Positions 23,877 to 35,387 of a stretch of 64,000 nucleotides of DNA are shown here, piece by piece. Source of the stretch: Albifimbria verrucaria (lineage: Eukaryota; Ascomycota; Sordariomycetes; Hypocreales; Stachybotryaceae); NCBI GenBank assembly GCA_020081605.1, contig JAHREC010000009.1, positions 4,402,001-4,466,000 on the forward strand. The letters are read 5' to 3'. Below the pieces are notes generated by a model, which made no database searches, was not told the DNA's origin, and saw nothing but the letters and a program-made list of their open reading frames with translations. The position numbers and the translations under genes were made by a program. Each line of letters begins with the position of its first letter. Within the stretch, counting starts at the first letter, position 1.

Positions 23877-25886
23877 ATGTCGTACGAAGGCACTACTCCA
23901 AACGACCTGGCGACGCCTACCTCGCCGGGCTCTGAGGAGTCCTCCGAGGCCAGCACGCCTCTTGACGAGCCCAACTTTAACAGCAACAGCAATAGCCCCA
24001 GCGACCTGCCCCGCAGGGTGCCCTCCCTGCGATCTGTCTCTGATCCCCATAACATGAACCCCAGTTCCACGGCCCTGGGCTTCCTCGACAATGTCAGAAG
24101 GCCCGGTCCTCCCTCCTCCTCTTTCAGTTCCGGCGCCGGCGCCGGCATGGACAACAGTGTCCTGGCAAAGGCGCGCGCCCTGCACCAGCAACGCTTGCAG
24201 AAAGGCTTGACACCGACTACCAGCTCTCCTACCTCGCCCATCTCTAACCCGATAACTGGCTCCGGCCCCAATGGCTTCCCAGGCAATCTTCGCATGCCTC
24301 CTCATTACAACGCCCTGCCCCGCCGCATCCCAAGTCCGCCCCGGCACTGCCGAAGCCGTCACTGAGCGAGAGAAGGGCGAAGATGGGCATGGGGATGAAG
24401 CTCTCTGATATGGCCGGTGGAAGCCCGTCACCTACTATGCGACGAGCAGGTGCCCCAAATTATCCGATATGGGAGGCGGTGATAGCAGCTCAGGAGCCAG
24501 GCGACCAACGGCTCCAATCACGGCTCCAAAATGGATGATTTCAAGAAGTACATCGACACTGAGAAGGGTGGATCACTTTCGATGGGGCTGCTACGATCAC
24601 GAGGACGGGTGTTAATTTCGCCAACGGACAGACATTCAGCATCTCTCTGGACGAGGTTGAGGTCATGGACGAGTTGGGGAAAGGCAACTACGGCACGGTA
24701 TACAAGGTCAAGCATTCTAGGCCCAGGAACCCTCGTTTCGGTCATGGTCTTTCAAAAGCCAAGCCGATGCAACTGCAGCATACCAAGTCAGATCCTTCGC
24801 CCATTCGTTCAGAAAGTGAATCGGAAAGCGACACTGGTCCTAAGGAAGATGGCACTACCGGCATCACCATGGCCATGAAGGAGATACGGCTTGAACTCGA
24901 TGACGCCAAGTTCACCACTATTCTGAAAGAGCTGGTTATTCTACATGAGTGCGTCTCGCCGTACATCATTGACTTCTACGGTGCTTTCTTCCAAGAAGGA
25001 GCGGTCTACATGTGTATTGAGTACATGGACGGCGGCTCCATCGACAAGCTTTACAACGGTGGTATCCCGGAGAACATTCTGCGCAAGATCACGTATTCAA
25101 CCGTCATGGGTCTGAAGTCGTTAAAGGACGACCATAACATCATCCATCGTGATGTCAAGCCAACCAATATCCTCGTCAACACGCGTGGCCAGGTCAAGAT
25201 CTGCGACTTTGGAGTCAGCGGTAACTTGGTGGCCAGTATAGCGAAAACCAACATTGGTTGCCAAAGCTACATGGCTCCAGAGAGAATTTCTGGTGGTAGC
25301 CTTGCCCCTACCGGGAACGCAGACGGCACCTACAGTGTACAGAGCGATATTTGGAGCTTGGGGCTTACGATTATCGAATGTGCTGTGGGTCGATATCCTT
25401 ACCCACCTGAAGTCTCGCATACCATCTTTAGTCAACTTAACGTGAGTCTCCAATTATTCTTGAAATGCATGTGATTACGCTAACCTCGTCTTTGCAGGCC
25501 ATTGTTGAAGGTGAGCCTCCGGGATTGCCTGAGAGTGGCTATTCAGATGTGGCCAAGGATTTCGTTCGGGGCTGTCTCAACAAGATTCCGAAGCTGCGGC
25601 CAACATACGCCATGCTCCTGAACCACGCCTGGCTGAAACCCCTGACCAAACCGCAAACGATTACTGAGGAGGCTGAAGAGGGCGAAGAGGCCGAGGAAGT
25701 GGCAGATGCGGTTGGCAAGCTAGACCTCAACTCAGGGACGCACGATCAAGAGGTTGCCGAGTGGGTCAAAGATGTGCTCAGACGCAAGAGGAGAGCAAAG
25801 AAGGCGATGGGTCGACCCGGCCAGCCTTGCACGCTGCACCCCTGGATAGTGTCAGTCCTCTGGCCAGCCCACTTGCGGGTGCGTAG
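23877..25886 (+). CDS. os-5: HOG-pathway MAP kinase kinase (Pbs2/OS-5)
   Basis: Dual-specificity MAPKK of the osmotic/fungicide stress cascade, acting between OS-4/Ssk2-type MAPKKK and the Hog1/OS-2 MAPK in the cytoplasm. Start ATG at 23877. The N-terminal docking region has RRVPSLRSVSD and NPSSTALGFLDNV; then KMDDFKKYIDTEKG leads into the kinase domain. Kinase motifs: GKGNYGTVYK (Gly loop), AMKEIRLELDD (VAIK Lys), HRDVKPTNI, DFGVSGNLVASIAKT with the S-x3-T activation pair, MAPERISGG, and SDIWSLGLTIIE. One intron (25444-25498) precedes AIVEGEPPGLPESGY. The true C-terminus is ..LDSVSPLASPLAGA with stop TAG at 25884-25886, reached after a missing A near 25787. Further one-base breaks lie near 24340, 24440-24510 and 24572. 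Resemblance to Neurospora and Fusarium OS-5 is strong along the whole length. Confidence 0.95.
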
Positions 25887-26891
25887 AAGAACATATCCCC
25901 CACGAGGAACAACACACAAAAAGACAGTAAAGGCGGTATTGGTCGGTGGCGCTACTTTGGACCAAGCAGAGCTGGCATCTGGTTGGCATGGAGTTCTACA
26001 ACAGCATCGAAGCATGGCACGGTCGTTCAATTTTGTTTCCATTCATTATAACGACACACATCCTCGCTCTCTCTTCGTCTCCCTTCCTCCCACTTTCTCT
26101 CACCTTCTCCAGTCTTCACGACGTCTTTTTTTCACCCTGTTCAACTTAGTATACGCATGAAGACGGTTCTTCTTAGAATGGCGAGGCTACCTCGACAAGA
26201 TTGGGAGTGGGCTATTGGTATTTGAAGAGTCATGTTTTATTTTTTTACCTTTTTTATCTACCCTTTTTGTTCTTTCCTTTGTTCATTTTTCTCTTCTGGC
26301 TTTGTTTTTCGTTTTCTGGGAATGGGAAACGGAAAGCAATATGAGAGGAACAGGGTTTGGTGAAAAATGGCCTGTACGTATATGATGAATACAGACAATG
26401 CAAGAGACACAGTGTGGATTGGATATGCAGTTGTTGCGGTTGCACCTTGTTTACGAAGACCGTTCTGCACATTTAGTGAAAGTACTGGATCAGGTATATG
26501 GCAAATCGACACGGTGGAACAGTTTGAGATGCTTGCAACATCTACAACGACGTTCCATGATATTACTTTCGCGACACATGAAGCACTGTAAAAGGTCTAC
26601 TTGCGTAATTCAGGATATCTAGTGAGCGACTATTGCATACAAATCCGGCGCCTCGCACGGCGCGCATTACCACATACTTAGACATTACTCGTATACAAAA
26701 CCCCGGTTCCACTCTGCGCCGTATCCAGAGTAAATGTACCATAAAAACGCCAAAATAAGAGACGTTATCAAAAACATTAACATGCAGTAGACAGGTCGTG
26801 ACGGCAAGAGCCTCATCAACATGCGACTTTTTCTTCTCTTCAATCTTTTCCCATGATGAGGTGCATCAGGAGAATCGAGCCTTACGCAGGC
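25887..26891. other. convergent 3' intergenic region
   Basis: About 1 kb between os-5 and the Sur7-type gene, with T-rich stretches near 26230-26310. It probably holds both 3' UTRs; no gene seen. Confidence 0.5.
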
Positions 26892-27762
26892 TTAAGAGTA
26901 CTCCTCCTTGACACGGCGACCATCGTAGGATCGGCTGCGGACGCTGCGGCGACGACGCCAGCTGCGACCACTGTAACCCTTCTCGCCTCGGATACCGAGG
27001 CAGAAGAGGATGTTGGCGGCTAGGAGGGCGGCAAAGGCACCCCAGGCGAAACCGAAAGCCCACCTACCGAGATGAGCGTCACGGCCGTCTTGCGTGAACT
27101 CGTTTCTGGCAATGACAAAGGTGGCACTGGATATGAAAGTTAGCTTATAACGAATTGAAATAACGTGAAAATGATTGCTCAGTGTGACTTACGTCATGAG
27201 AGAGACAGCAATGGAGAAGCAGAACAGAGCAAACGCAGAGACCAGGCTGGAGATGGCAGCGCCCAGGCGACCACAGCAGGCAAGGAAACCGGCGAAGAAA
27301 GCCATGACCTCGAAGAAGAGAGTGATGATGAAGAAGACCCAGCCGAAGCGCCAGAGGTAGAAGAAACGGCGGGACGTGGTATCACCGCCATGGCTACCGA
27401 TGAGAGCGCTGGGGGCATTGGCGGCGTTGGCGTCCCAGGCCTTGCCGAAGGCAGGGGCAGCACGGGCAGGCCCGCAATCCCGATTACCAGGGCCGCAGAA
27501 GTAGAAGTAGGTCCATTGGGTGACGTCGCGGGCGCCGGTGATGCCCGAGGTGTCGGCCTGGAGGAAGTAGGTCTTGTTGAGCGGGCTGGTGTTGGTGACG
27601 CCGGAGAGGATGACGAAGAAGAGGAGGACGAGAGAGGTGGCAAGCAGGACGAGACCCGCGGCACCGAGACCAGCGTCTACAGCGAGGAGGGCGAGGTTAG
27701 CGATGGGACGAGAGGAGCGGGTGGGTGCATGCGGTGCTGTTTGACGACTTACTCTTGACCAT
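26892..27762 (-). CDS. Sur7/PalI-type four-helix eisosome membrane protein
   Basis: About 242 residues, frame intact. Exon 1 is only 10 nt (ATGGTCAAGA, 27762-27753) and is followed by an intron with a GCTAAC branch site; a second intron interrupts SLMT|ATFVIAR. The protein has a short N-terminus, TM1 (LGAAGLVLLATSLVLLFFVI), an extracellular loop with NTSPLNKTYFLQADTSGI and paired Cys (FCGPGNRDCG), then TM2 (WVFFIITLFFEVMAFFAGFL), TM3 (SSLVSAFALFCFSIAVSL) and TM4 (FGFAWGAFAALLAANILFCL), and a basic C-terminal tail (SWRRRRSVRSRS). This is the SUR7 family layout; members mark eisosomes/MCC domains in the plasma membrane and affect cell wall and endocytosis. A Fmp45/Sur7 paralogue identity cannot be settled. 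Confidence 0.9.
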
Positions 27763-29871
27763 GGCTGCTGGAGGGGATGGTTGGCGCAAGGGAGTCTCTC
27801 AGCAGTGGAGCCGAATGAGGGCAGGAAAGATAGATGGTGGAAAAGAGGATGCGACGATGAGGTGGAGGGAGGAAAATAGTCAACTCGAGTTAAGGATTTG
27901 CGAAAGAGGGAGATGGACGGCGGGGATGTGACGTTTGTTAAGTACCGTCAATGTACAGGACAAGGCCAGTACAGGTTTAGCAGATGGGGGTGTGGGCGAT
28001 CTATGTAGCTCGGTATGTCAGTACGACCCTGTTTCCAGTGGTGAGCGTCCGGTTCAACGCCAAGTCAAGATCGGGTATAGGCCCGAGCGAGAGACCAGGA
28101 GAGGGAGAGAAAAGAGAAGAAGAAGAAGAAGAGAGGAAAGGAACGGGCAAAAACCAACGACACGAGACTCTAGTCTATACAGCAGTAGCTCAGCCCAGCT
28201 TTGTCTTTTCTTTCCCTTACCTTGTTTTAGCGGCAAACGAGGTGCCTATCAGATCAGAGCCGTGTTTCACTTGTTGCTCGGGAGTGGGTTTGAGATTATT
28301 CGTCAGACACGAGCAGCAGAGAGAGACACTCAATCAAAAGCAACAAGAGAGAAAAGTCAAAAAGAGATGAGAGGTGCCAGCTCAGGTCCTCTCGCAGTGG
28401 TTACGCAAAGCTTGCGCCTCGCTGTGTGGGCTGGGCTGGGCTGGGCTCAGGTGGACGACGCCGTCTTTCTTGCTTCAGCTGCGTGTGGCGTGTAACACTG
28501 TTGGATCCAGGCAGGTAGGTAGGGTCTTTGTTTTGCTGGGCTAGCTAGCTACCTACCTAGCGTTCGGCGAAGCGAGCGTGAGAGAGACAGCTCAACCGTC
28601 TGTAAATTGCAAGCAAGCAAGCAATGAGAAACTGGTTACGTCTGAGCTTCTGGTGTGGGGTCGCCGAAGCAAGCAGGATGACGACACATGGGCTGGGCTA
28701 GTCCCGTTTGGGGTCACCACCAAACAACCCTACCATGTGTGAAGTATCATGTGTTTTGGTATTCTGTATTTTGTATTTTGTATCTTCTTTCGTTTCTTCC
28801 TATTTCCATGTGTGACACAAACGCCAATGCACCCTTGCCTTAACATGGACCCTCCAAACGGCGCAAGGGGTGTATCGGCTTTTTTTTTTTTTTTTGGCCC
28901 ACGCAGACAACAAATCCATGATGCCGACAACGACGAACAACAGGTGATGATGATGCCGACGGCCCTGGTGATGATGATGGCCTAGCGAAGGCTCCGGCAC
29001 TGCGCTCAGTCCACTACCACTAGGCCGGTGCCGAACACACCCTCGCCTCTGTCCCAAGCGGGCCCTTGATGTCATCGCGGCAGTCCCCAGGGGCCCACGC
29101 GTTGCTGGGCACCCTTTCACTATGGTCCAGTTCTCGCATGTTGCTACCAGCGATTGACTGCTTGCGATCTGTATTCTCGCGGGAAACAATTCTTTGTCCA
29201 GTTGCGCAAAGCTTGGATAAGGGAGAAAAGAAAGGCAAAAAACATACGACTCATGTTCAATTGGCCACGATCTAGAAGCTACCATCTTCGTCGTCATGGC
29301 TTCAAAACTGGAATTCATCCCACGAGCTTAAGTCTGCAGAACACCCAGCGCCACGTCCACATGTGACGTGAGTTTGGCGCCATCCATGATGTCTACAAAG
29401 TACTCCAACAACTTGAGAGAAAACCACACCAGGAGAATAAAATAGTGCCAGGCCGAACAGTCTCCACAAGGGGTCGGTCGGGCACGAGATCAGATCGCTG
29501 CGCCGTCGCTCATTTGATTGATCCCTGTACGGTCGGTACCAGGCCACGGATCCGCATCGCATCGGCTCTTTCTCCAACCTGGACCGGAAAATGCAAAAGT
29601 CCGGCATCACGACCTCCCATTTCCACTGCCTCTCTTTCTGTGTTTGGCATCGCCGACTTCTCGGCAAATCAACATTGGACCCAGCCGCTATGATTTCTTT
29701 CACTGCAAAGGTTTAATTCCACGTCTATGTAAACGTAGAAGTCTTCCAGGCGGTTTGTCGCAAAGTTGACGGCCGTGCTAAAGAAGAAATATGCGGTCAC
29801 CCTCGGCCTTCGACGCCTTGGTGGCTCGAGATGCACCCTGTTGATCGATGCTGCACGCGCATTAGTACGGA
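27763..29871. other. 2.1 kb intergenic region
   Basis: Divergent region between the Sur7-type and octanoyltransferase genes. It contains a (GAA)n tract near 28114-28133 and a 16-base T run. No ORF with coding character recognised. Confidence 0.5.
28880..28895. repeat. poly-T tract
   Basis: Sixteen consecutive T on the plus strand in the intergenic region. Confidence 0.9.
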
Positions 29872-30751
29872 ATGGCGCTGCTCATCATGCGGGCCCGTGC
29901 AGCGGTATTGCCCGCCGCGGGATCGGCAGCACATCCGCGAGCTTACAACTCCTGGACCACTACCATCTCTCCGGAGACGGCCCAGGAGGCATAGTCGGGT
30001 ACGAGGCCGCCGAGGCTGCGCAAGACGACTATCGCTCTAGTATTCTAGCCTACAAGAGTCTGGCTGAAGATGAGAGATCCGGTGTCCCCTCCCCAGGCCA
30101 CGTCTCTTCAGCTTCGAATCGACGCCAACCTTCACCCTCGGCCGTCGTCAGGTCGACCCCAGCCCGGATCAGACGGCTCGTTTGGAACGTGATCTAGACA
30201 TCAACCTCCCGCATCGACGCGTACCTGTTCATGCTACACTAAAGCCGCAGGTCAAGAAGACCAGCCGTGGCGGCCTGACGACGTACCATGGCCCGGGTCA
30301 GCTCGTCTTTTGGCCCGTGCTAGACATGCACTCACCACTGCACACACGCTTCGGCGTTGCCTCGTACGCGTGCCTCTTGGAGAAGACGACGCAGCGGCTG
30401 CTAGCCGAGCTCTTCGCTGTGGAGACGTACACGAATCCCGACGAGCCGGGTGTGTGGGTGACCACCTCTGGCCAGCCGCGTAAGATAGCAGCCATGGGGG
30501 TCCACCATAGGCGGTATGTCACGGCACTGGGCATTGCCCTCAACGTCGACATTCCTGTGACGGGGAGCGAGGATGTAAACCCGTGGGCGCGGTTCGTGCC
30601 GTGCGGATTGGAGGGCAAGCTGGTGACATCTGTCGCGGCGGAGACAGGAGCAAAGGGAATTGAGCAATGGGATGTGGCAGAGCTGGCAGCCAAGTGGGCT
30701 GGGATATTTGAGGAGGGTTTGATAAAGGGTGTAAAGAGCTGTTCTTTATGA
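29872..30751 (+). CDS. LIP2: lipoyl(octanoyl) transferase (LipB/Lip2), N-terminus uncertain
   Basis: Mitochondrial octanoyltransferase of lipoate synthesis, moving octanoyl from acyl carrier protein to a lipoyl-domain Lys. The diagnostic motif is RGGLTTYHGPGQLVFWP near 30270; further on are KIAAMGVHHRRYVTALGIALNVD and FVPCGLEGK, the latter with the catalytic Cys, and a normal C-terminus ending at TGA 30749-30751. Upstream, ASLQLLDHYHL..YRSSILAYKSLAEDER and then LFSFESTPTFTLGRRQV are in different frames, joined by one missing base near 30085-30105. The most plausible start is the ATG at 29872 (MALLIMRARAAVLPAAG), a targeting-peptide-like segment, but it needs a further one-base shift near 29930-29990; the N-terminal 50 residues are therefore tentative. 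Confidence 0.87.
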
Positions 30752-31284
30752 GGATATTGTGGTGATTTTGGCACTTTTCCGCCATGTGAGCTGGGAGGAG
30801 TGGTGCGGCTGTTGGACGGGTTGCATTTTACATACATAGGTTTTGATAGACAGCGATTTCTTTGCTCTATTTTGGAAGAAGTACTTAATGGGACGTTCTA
30901 CCAGACCGAGAGGCTTGCCTAGCGGTATAAGTAATTACTTTTGTCCTAAGGATATCAAAATAGCAAGATCATCTCAATACTGCTGCAATACAACTCGGGC
31001 GTATCATGAAAAATCAGCATTCATACATCGATTTACATCTGCTATTATCAAAGGTCAGGGTTAATATCGAGGGTACCGGGTAGGCCAACAGCTGGCTGGC
31101 GGGCACTGGAACTAGCCACCATGCCTCACAAAAAAGAAAAGAAAGGAGAAACAGTTGCCAAGTTGCCAAATTTCTTCAGACTCGTCGTCCGAGTGAACTG
31201 TGCTGATACTACATCACACCAAAGGAAACCCGCCACAGCTCATTGAGCTGCAACAGACGCAAGAAACGCAAAAGAAAAGTCCAA
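30752..31284. other. intergenic region
   Basis: 533 bp between the octanoyltransferase gene and the tRNA. Nothing else recognised; an AAAAAAGAAAAGAAAGG tract lies near 31130. Confidence 0.45.
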
Positions 31285-31368
31285 TGCCCCGTACTGGAAT
31301 CGAACCAGTGATCTTGTCATTGCCAATAGGAGTACTAGTGACACGCTATACCACTTAGCCAACGGGGC
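31285..31368 (-). tRNA. tRNA-Thr(AGU) with a 12-nt intron
   Basis: Read on the minus strand: acceptor stem GCCCCGU pairs with ACGGGGC, discriminator A. The D arm is GGCUAAGUGGUAUAGC, the anticodon stem UGUCA pairs with UGACA, and the T arm has the GGTTCGATTCC B box. The anticodon loop is 19 nt; removing 12 nt after position 37 (CUAGUA..A) leaves a 7-nt loop with anticodon AGU. A TTTT run follows at 31277-31274 as Pol III terminator. Confidence 0.93.
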
Positions 31369-32865
31369 TTGTGTTATTGGATGGTGAGTTGGGGTGGTAT
31401 TGTGGTACATGAAGTGGGAGTAGAATTTCGGCAAGGGTTGAGATCGTGCGAATGTGCGGTTATTGGCGGGTGGTGGCTGTTTTTCTGTATTTTCTCCCAA
31501 TTAGGCTTTTATATGCGACGCATTTAGTCCGCAATGGGGTTTCTTGATGAAACGCAGCGTTGTGTTCCAGTCTGCGAGCTGAGCGGTAGAAGAGGGAATA
31601 GCCCATAGCATTCAAACAATTCTTATTGCTGAGAAGATTTACGACTTCCCCGGATGGAGGTGTGCCACAGTATGGAGCACGCTTGTTCGGAATCTATGGA
31701 GCAACCCCAGGTCCAGTTCACAACATCAGTAAACTCTCTCAGTACAGAAGCCACAGCTCTCATCTACCCGGCGTCGCGAACCTCCAGTGTCAGGCCAAAC
31801 CCATAGAGCACATCCGCAGTCTCCGGTGACACGACATGCATGTCGCCGTGATGGCGTGCTTTTTATCAGATGCGACAACGCAGCAGCCGAGGGATGCTTT
31901 ATTTTAGTGGCTCTCACCGCCGCCGTGGGGTTGATTGGCGTTGCTGCATATGGAGGGGGCTCTCCCGCGTGCATATCACGCAACATTGCCATGCAGCCCG
32001 GGGACCCTGAATTGCAGAACACCCCGATAGCTGATCGAGACGGAATCGCTGGACGGGCGTCGGGATTTTTCTGTTTTCTGTCGAGCGAGCGGGCGGGCAA
32101 AGTGCCGGCGATTATGCGTTTGCGATGAGATGGTGACAGGCCTCTTACCTATTTCGATCTGTTGCCCGATTCGGTGACAGGCACATGTGTCGCTGGCCAT
32201 CGCGGAGCTGGTCGCGCCGATCTCCGCCAAAGCCACACCGTTGCAGCGACGACATTCCCGATCCATGGCCCGATTGATTTCTCAATGTCTTTTTTCCCTT
32301 TTCTTTCTGGTCCCTCCAGCAGAACCCTGCCACCTCCAGCCCAGCGGGAAAGACGACTCTGACAAATCTAGTTCCCTCGTCTAATCTACAATGGCTGGCC
32401 CCGGTTCTCTGCCATGCTCCCTTCACCCGTTTCCACCCCCTCCTCCCTGCCCTCCCCTCCTCCGTATTGCGACTGCTACCTTGCCCTTTTTGGCCCCGCC
32501 GTCTTCTGATGCCCGTACCAGCATAACGGCATCCTCGTCCTATCTGTCCAGGTTCCTTTGGCGCTCGATCCTTTGGCTCGAACAAATGCCGCAGCGGCCC
32601 TCGGCGTCTGAAGCAGGCACGCACGCAGCGCCGAGTCCTGTCGCCCCACTTGGCCCGGTTTGGCACTATTTTCGAGGCGTCTCCATTGTCCTGTCCTGTC
32701 CTGTCCTGATAGTGATAAATAATATAGTCATTCGCCATCGACTTTTCGCTCCCTGGTCCTCTTCCCTCTTTTTATACCTTTCCTCTCGGACTGTGGTTGA
32801 AATCGCCTCCCCTTTGCTTGCTCCCTCCCATCGTAGCGTCTGGTATCCCACTGCCCTCTCTCGTG
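31369..32865. other. 1.5 kb intergenic region upstream of alo1
   Basis: No supported gene. It contains a (TGTCC)4 microsatellite at 32687-32706 and a C/T-rich leader immediately before the alo1 start. Confidence 0.45.
32687..32706. repeat. (TGTCC)4 microsatellite
   Basis: Four perfect pentanucleotide copies about 160 bp upstream of the alo1 ATG, probably in its promoter or leader. Confidence 0.85.
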
Positions 32866-34415
32866 ATGGACCCTCTCGTCGCCGCCGAGGTCGAAAAGGC
32901 CGGCAGCGATGGCGTCGCATTCCGCGCCCGCCCGCACCACGTCCATCGCACGTGGGCGCGAACCTTCGCCTCCCGTCCCGAGCTCTTCATCCAGCCCGAG
33001 TCGCTCCCGGAGGTCGAGAAGCTGCTCGCCCTCGCCCGCCGCTGCCGCCGCCGTGTTGTCGTCACCGGCTGCGGCCACTCGCCCTCCCACCTGACCTGCA
33101 CCTCCAGCTGGCTCGTCAACCTCGACCGCTTCAACAAGATCCTCTCCATTGACCGCCAGTCGGGACTGGTTGTTATGGAGAGCGGCATTCGCCTGTTCGA
33201 GCTGTGCGACGAGCTCGACCGCTACGGCCTCGCCATGCCCAATCTCGGTAGCATCAACGACCAGTCCATCACCGGCGCAATCTGCACCGGCACCCATGGA
33301 AGCAGCGCCCGCCATGGCCTGCTCTCGGAAAACATTGTCGCCCTCAAGATCACCCTCGCCGATGGAACCACCCGTTCTTGCTCCGCCGATGAGAACCCCG
33401 AGCTATTCCGGGCATCCCTGCTTTCCCTCGGCGCTCTCGGCATCATCACCCAGCTCACCCTCCGCGCCGTGCCCGCCTTCAAGCTGAGGTGGAGGCAGAC
33501 AATTGACACCGACCGCAAGGTCCTTGACCGGTGGTCTGGCAACCTTTGGACCGAGAGCGAGTTCATCCGTGTCTGGTGGCTCCTCACACCCGCCGCGCCG
33601 TCATCTGGCAGGCCGATCGCACCACCGAGCCCGTCGCCGACCCTCCCACCAGCTACTACGACAGCCTCCTCGGCTACACCGTCTACCACAACCTCCTCTA
33701 CATCGGACACTACATCCCCTCCATCCTGCCCTGGGTCGAGTGGTTCGTCTTCGGCATGCAGCACGGCTTCCGAAACGGCACCTCTCTTTCCGCCGTCCAG
33801 CCCAGCGCCAAGGCCCTGCTCCTCAACTGCCTCTACTCTCAGCACGTCAACGAGTGGGCTCTTCCTCTTGAGAAGGGTCCCGAGGTCCTGCGCAGGCTCA
33901 GCACCTGGATCAACCACCTTACCCCGAGGACCCGGATTACATGCCTCACAACATCCCTTCTCTGCCGACGGCCTCTACGTCCACTCCCCGTTGAAGTCCG
34001 CATTAGCGACACTACCGTCACCTCCAATGTCCGCCCCTACCTCGACCCTACCTGTTCCGACGGCCCCACGCTGTATCTCAACGCCATTGTCTACCGCCCT
34101 TACTTCAAGGACTCGCCTAACCTGGACCGCTACTACCAGGGCTTCGAGTACCTCATGAAGGAGCTCGGCGGCCGTCCCCACTGGGCCAAGAACTTCAACG
34201 TTGAACGACCCGACATCGAGGCCATGTACGGCAAGGACCTTGAGGAGTACCGCCGCGTGCGCGATGAGGCCGACCCTGAGGGTATGTTTGTCGGACCCTG
34301 GCACCGTGAGAAGATCATGGCCGAGGGCACCGCTCTGGCTCTCGAGGAGGTCGAGACGTCGAGAAAGAAGGCACTTGGCGGCGGTCTGCTCACCTTCGGA
34401 AAGGTTTCTTCCTAA
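32866..34415 (+). CDS. alo1: D-arabinono-1,4-lactone oxidase
   Basis: FAD-dependent mitochondrial outer-membrane enzyme, last step of D-erythroascorbate synthesis. Starts with the ATG at 32866 (MDPLVAAEVEKAG). The FAD-binding VAO/PCMH domain carries VVVTGCGHSPSHL (His of covalent flavin attachment in the family), LVNLDRFNKIL, GLAMPNLGSINDQSITGAICTGTHGS, and SLGALGIITQLTLRAV. The C-terminal ALO domain has VWW.., GMQHGFRNG, EVRISDTT and GGRPHWAKNF (the HWxK motif). Length about 517 residues, normal for the family. One-base gaps occur near 33585 and, closely spaced, near 33918, 33957 and 33991; the last three together cost one codon, so a long frame from about 33531 to the stop stays open but is wrong over some 25 residues. 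No intron seen. Confidence 0.94.
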
Positions 34416-35387
34416 GAGATGCGCATGAAAAGTGACTATTTAGACCAGAAGATATATGCGTTTGCAGTTTGGCATGATTGCATAGAGTAGTGGCGTTTGT
34501 CATTTACCAGCGAACTCAAAGGAGCTTGCTGAATAGACTTAATGAAAGGGTAGATATTCCCAGCTGAGAAATAAGGATGTTTACGAAGAAGCAAGGCCGG
34601 AATAGCCGAGCCCAATGACATATCACATTTGCAAAACTTCTGCATAGGTAGCCATGTGAGATTATATGAGAGGAGTGAGATGGTATTATGCCCCGGATCT
34701 GCTTGACAGCTGACTAGGACCCGGCTGGCTACTCGCTAATCGAGCATCAACGATCATGCGATTGATTGATTGATCTTGTATGACATTAATGAGCGCTTCA
34801 TAAAAAGAATTCATAAATTAACCCGCCCTGACTGATGCCATCCATCTATAAAGGTCCGTTTCAACCAAAGAGAGTGTGAGAACATCGACTGCAATATGGA
34901 TTAATACACTGATGCATCCAACTCGTGCTGTATGAACCCTCATAAACTCCTAACAACCCTACAAAACTCCACAATGTGCCGCCCGTTGTCCGTGCCGTGT
35001 CTGCAGTTTTTTCTCTCCTTGGAACGTTGGCTTCTCGCGTTCCATTCCAGTTACTATTTATTGGCCGGTGTGTCGCGCAGGCGTGGCCCTCGCGGCATAC
35101 AAACTGATGATATTAAAAGCCACAAGGAGCAATAAACCAGGCCAATGGCTTTCTGCGGCCTCTTCCGCCCTTCGGTGTTTCTTCCCATCTTCTGCGTCGA
35201 TGCAATAACGCGATGGCGCGACTTAAACAGTCCAACTTCAGAAAAGTGCAGGCTCAGCGCTGAATGTGTTCGCTAAAATGCGAGTAGAACATGGTGCTGT
35301 CGAACAGCACAGTAAAAAAGCTGGAGAATATGTACGAATATGCTTTGTACCGAAAGTATTATAGTGAAGAAAGGTTCAGTCCGACTC
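34416..35387. other. convergent 3' intergenic region
   Basis: About 970 bp between alo1 and the coiled-coil gene. (TGAT)n near 34762; no gene recognised. Confidence 0.5.

Noticed and set aside
27194..27664. Ser/Pro-rich minus-strand frame of 156 codons
   Set aside because: It overlaps the Sur7-type gene in another frame; the true frame gives transmembrane helices and family motifs.
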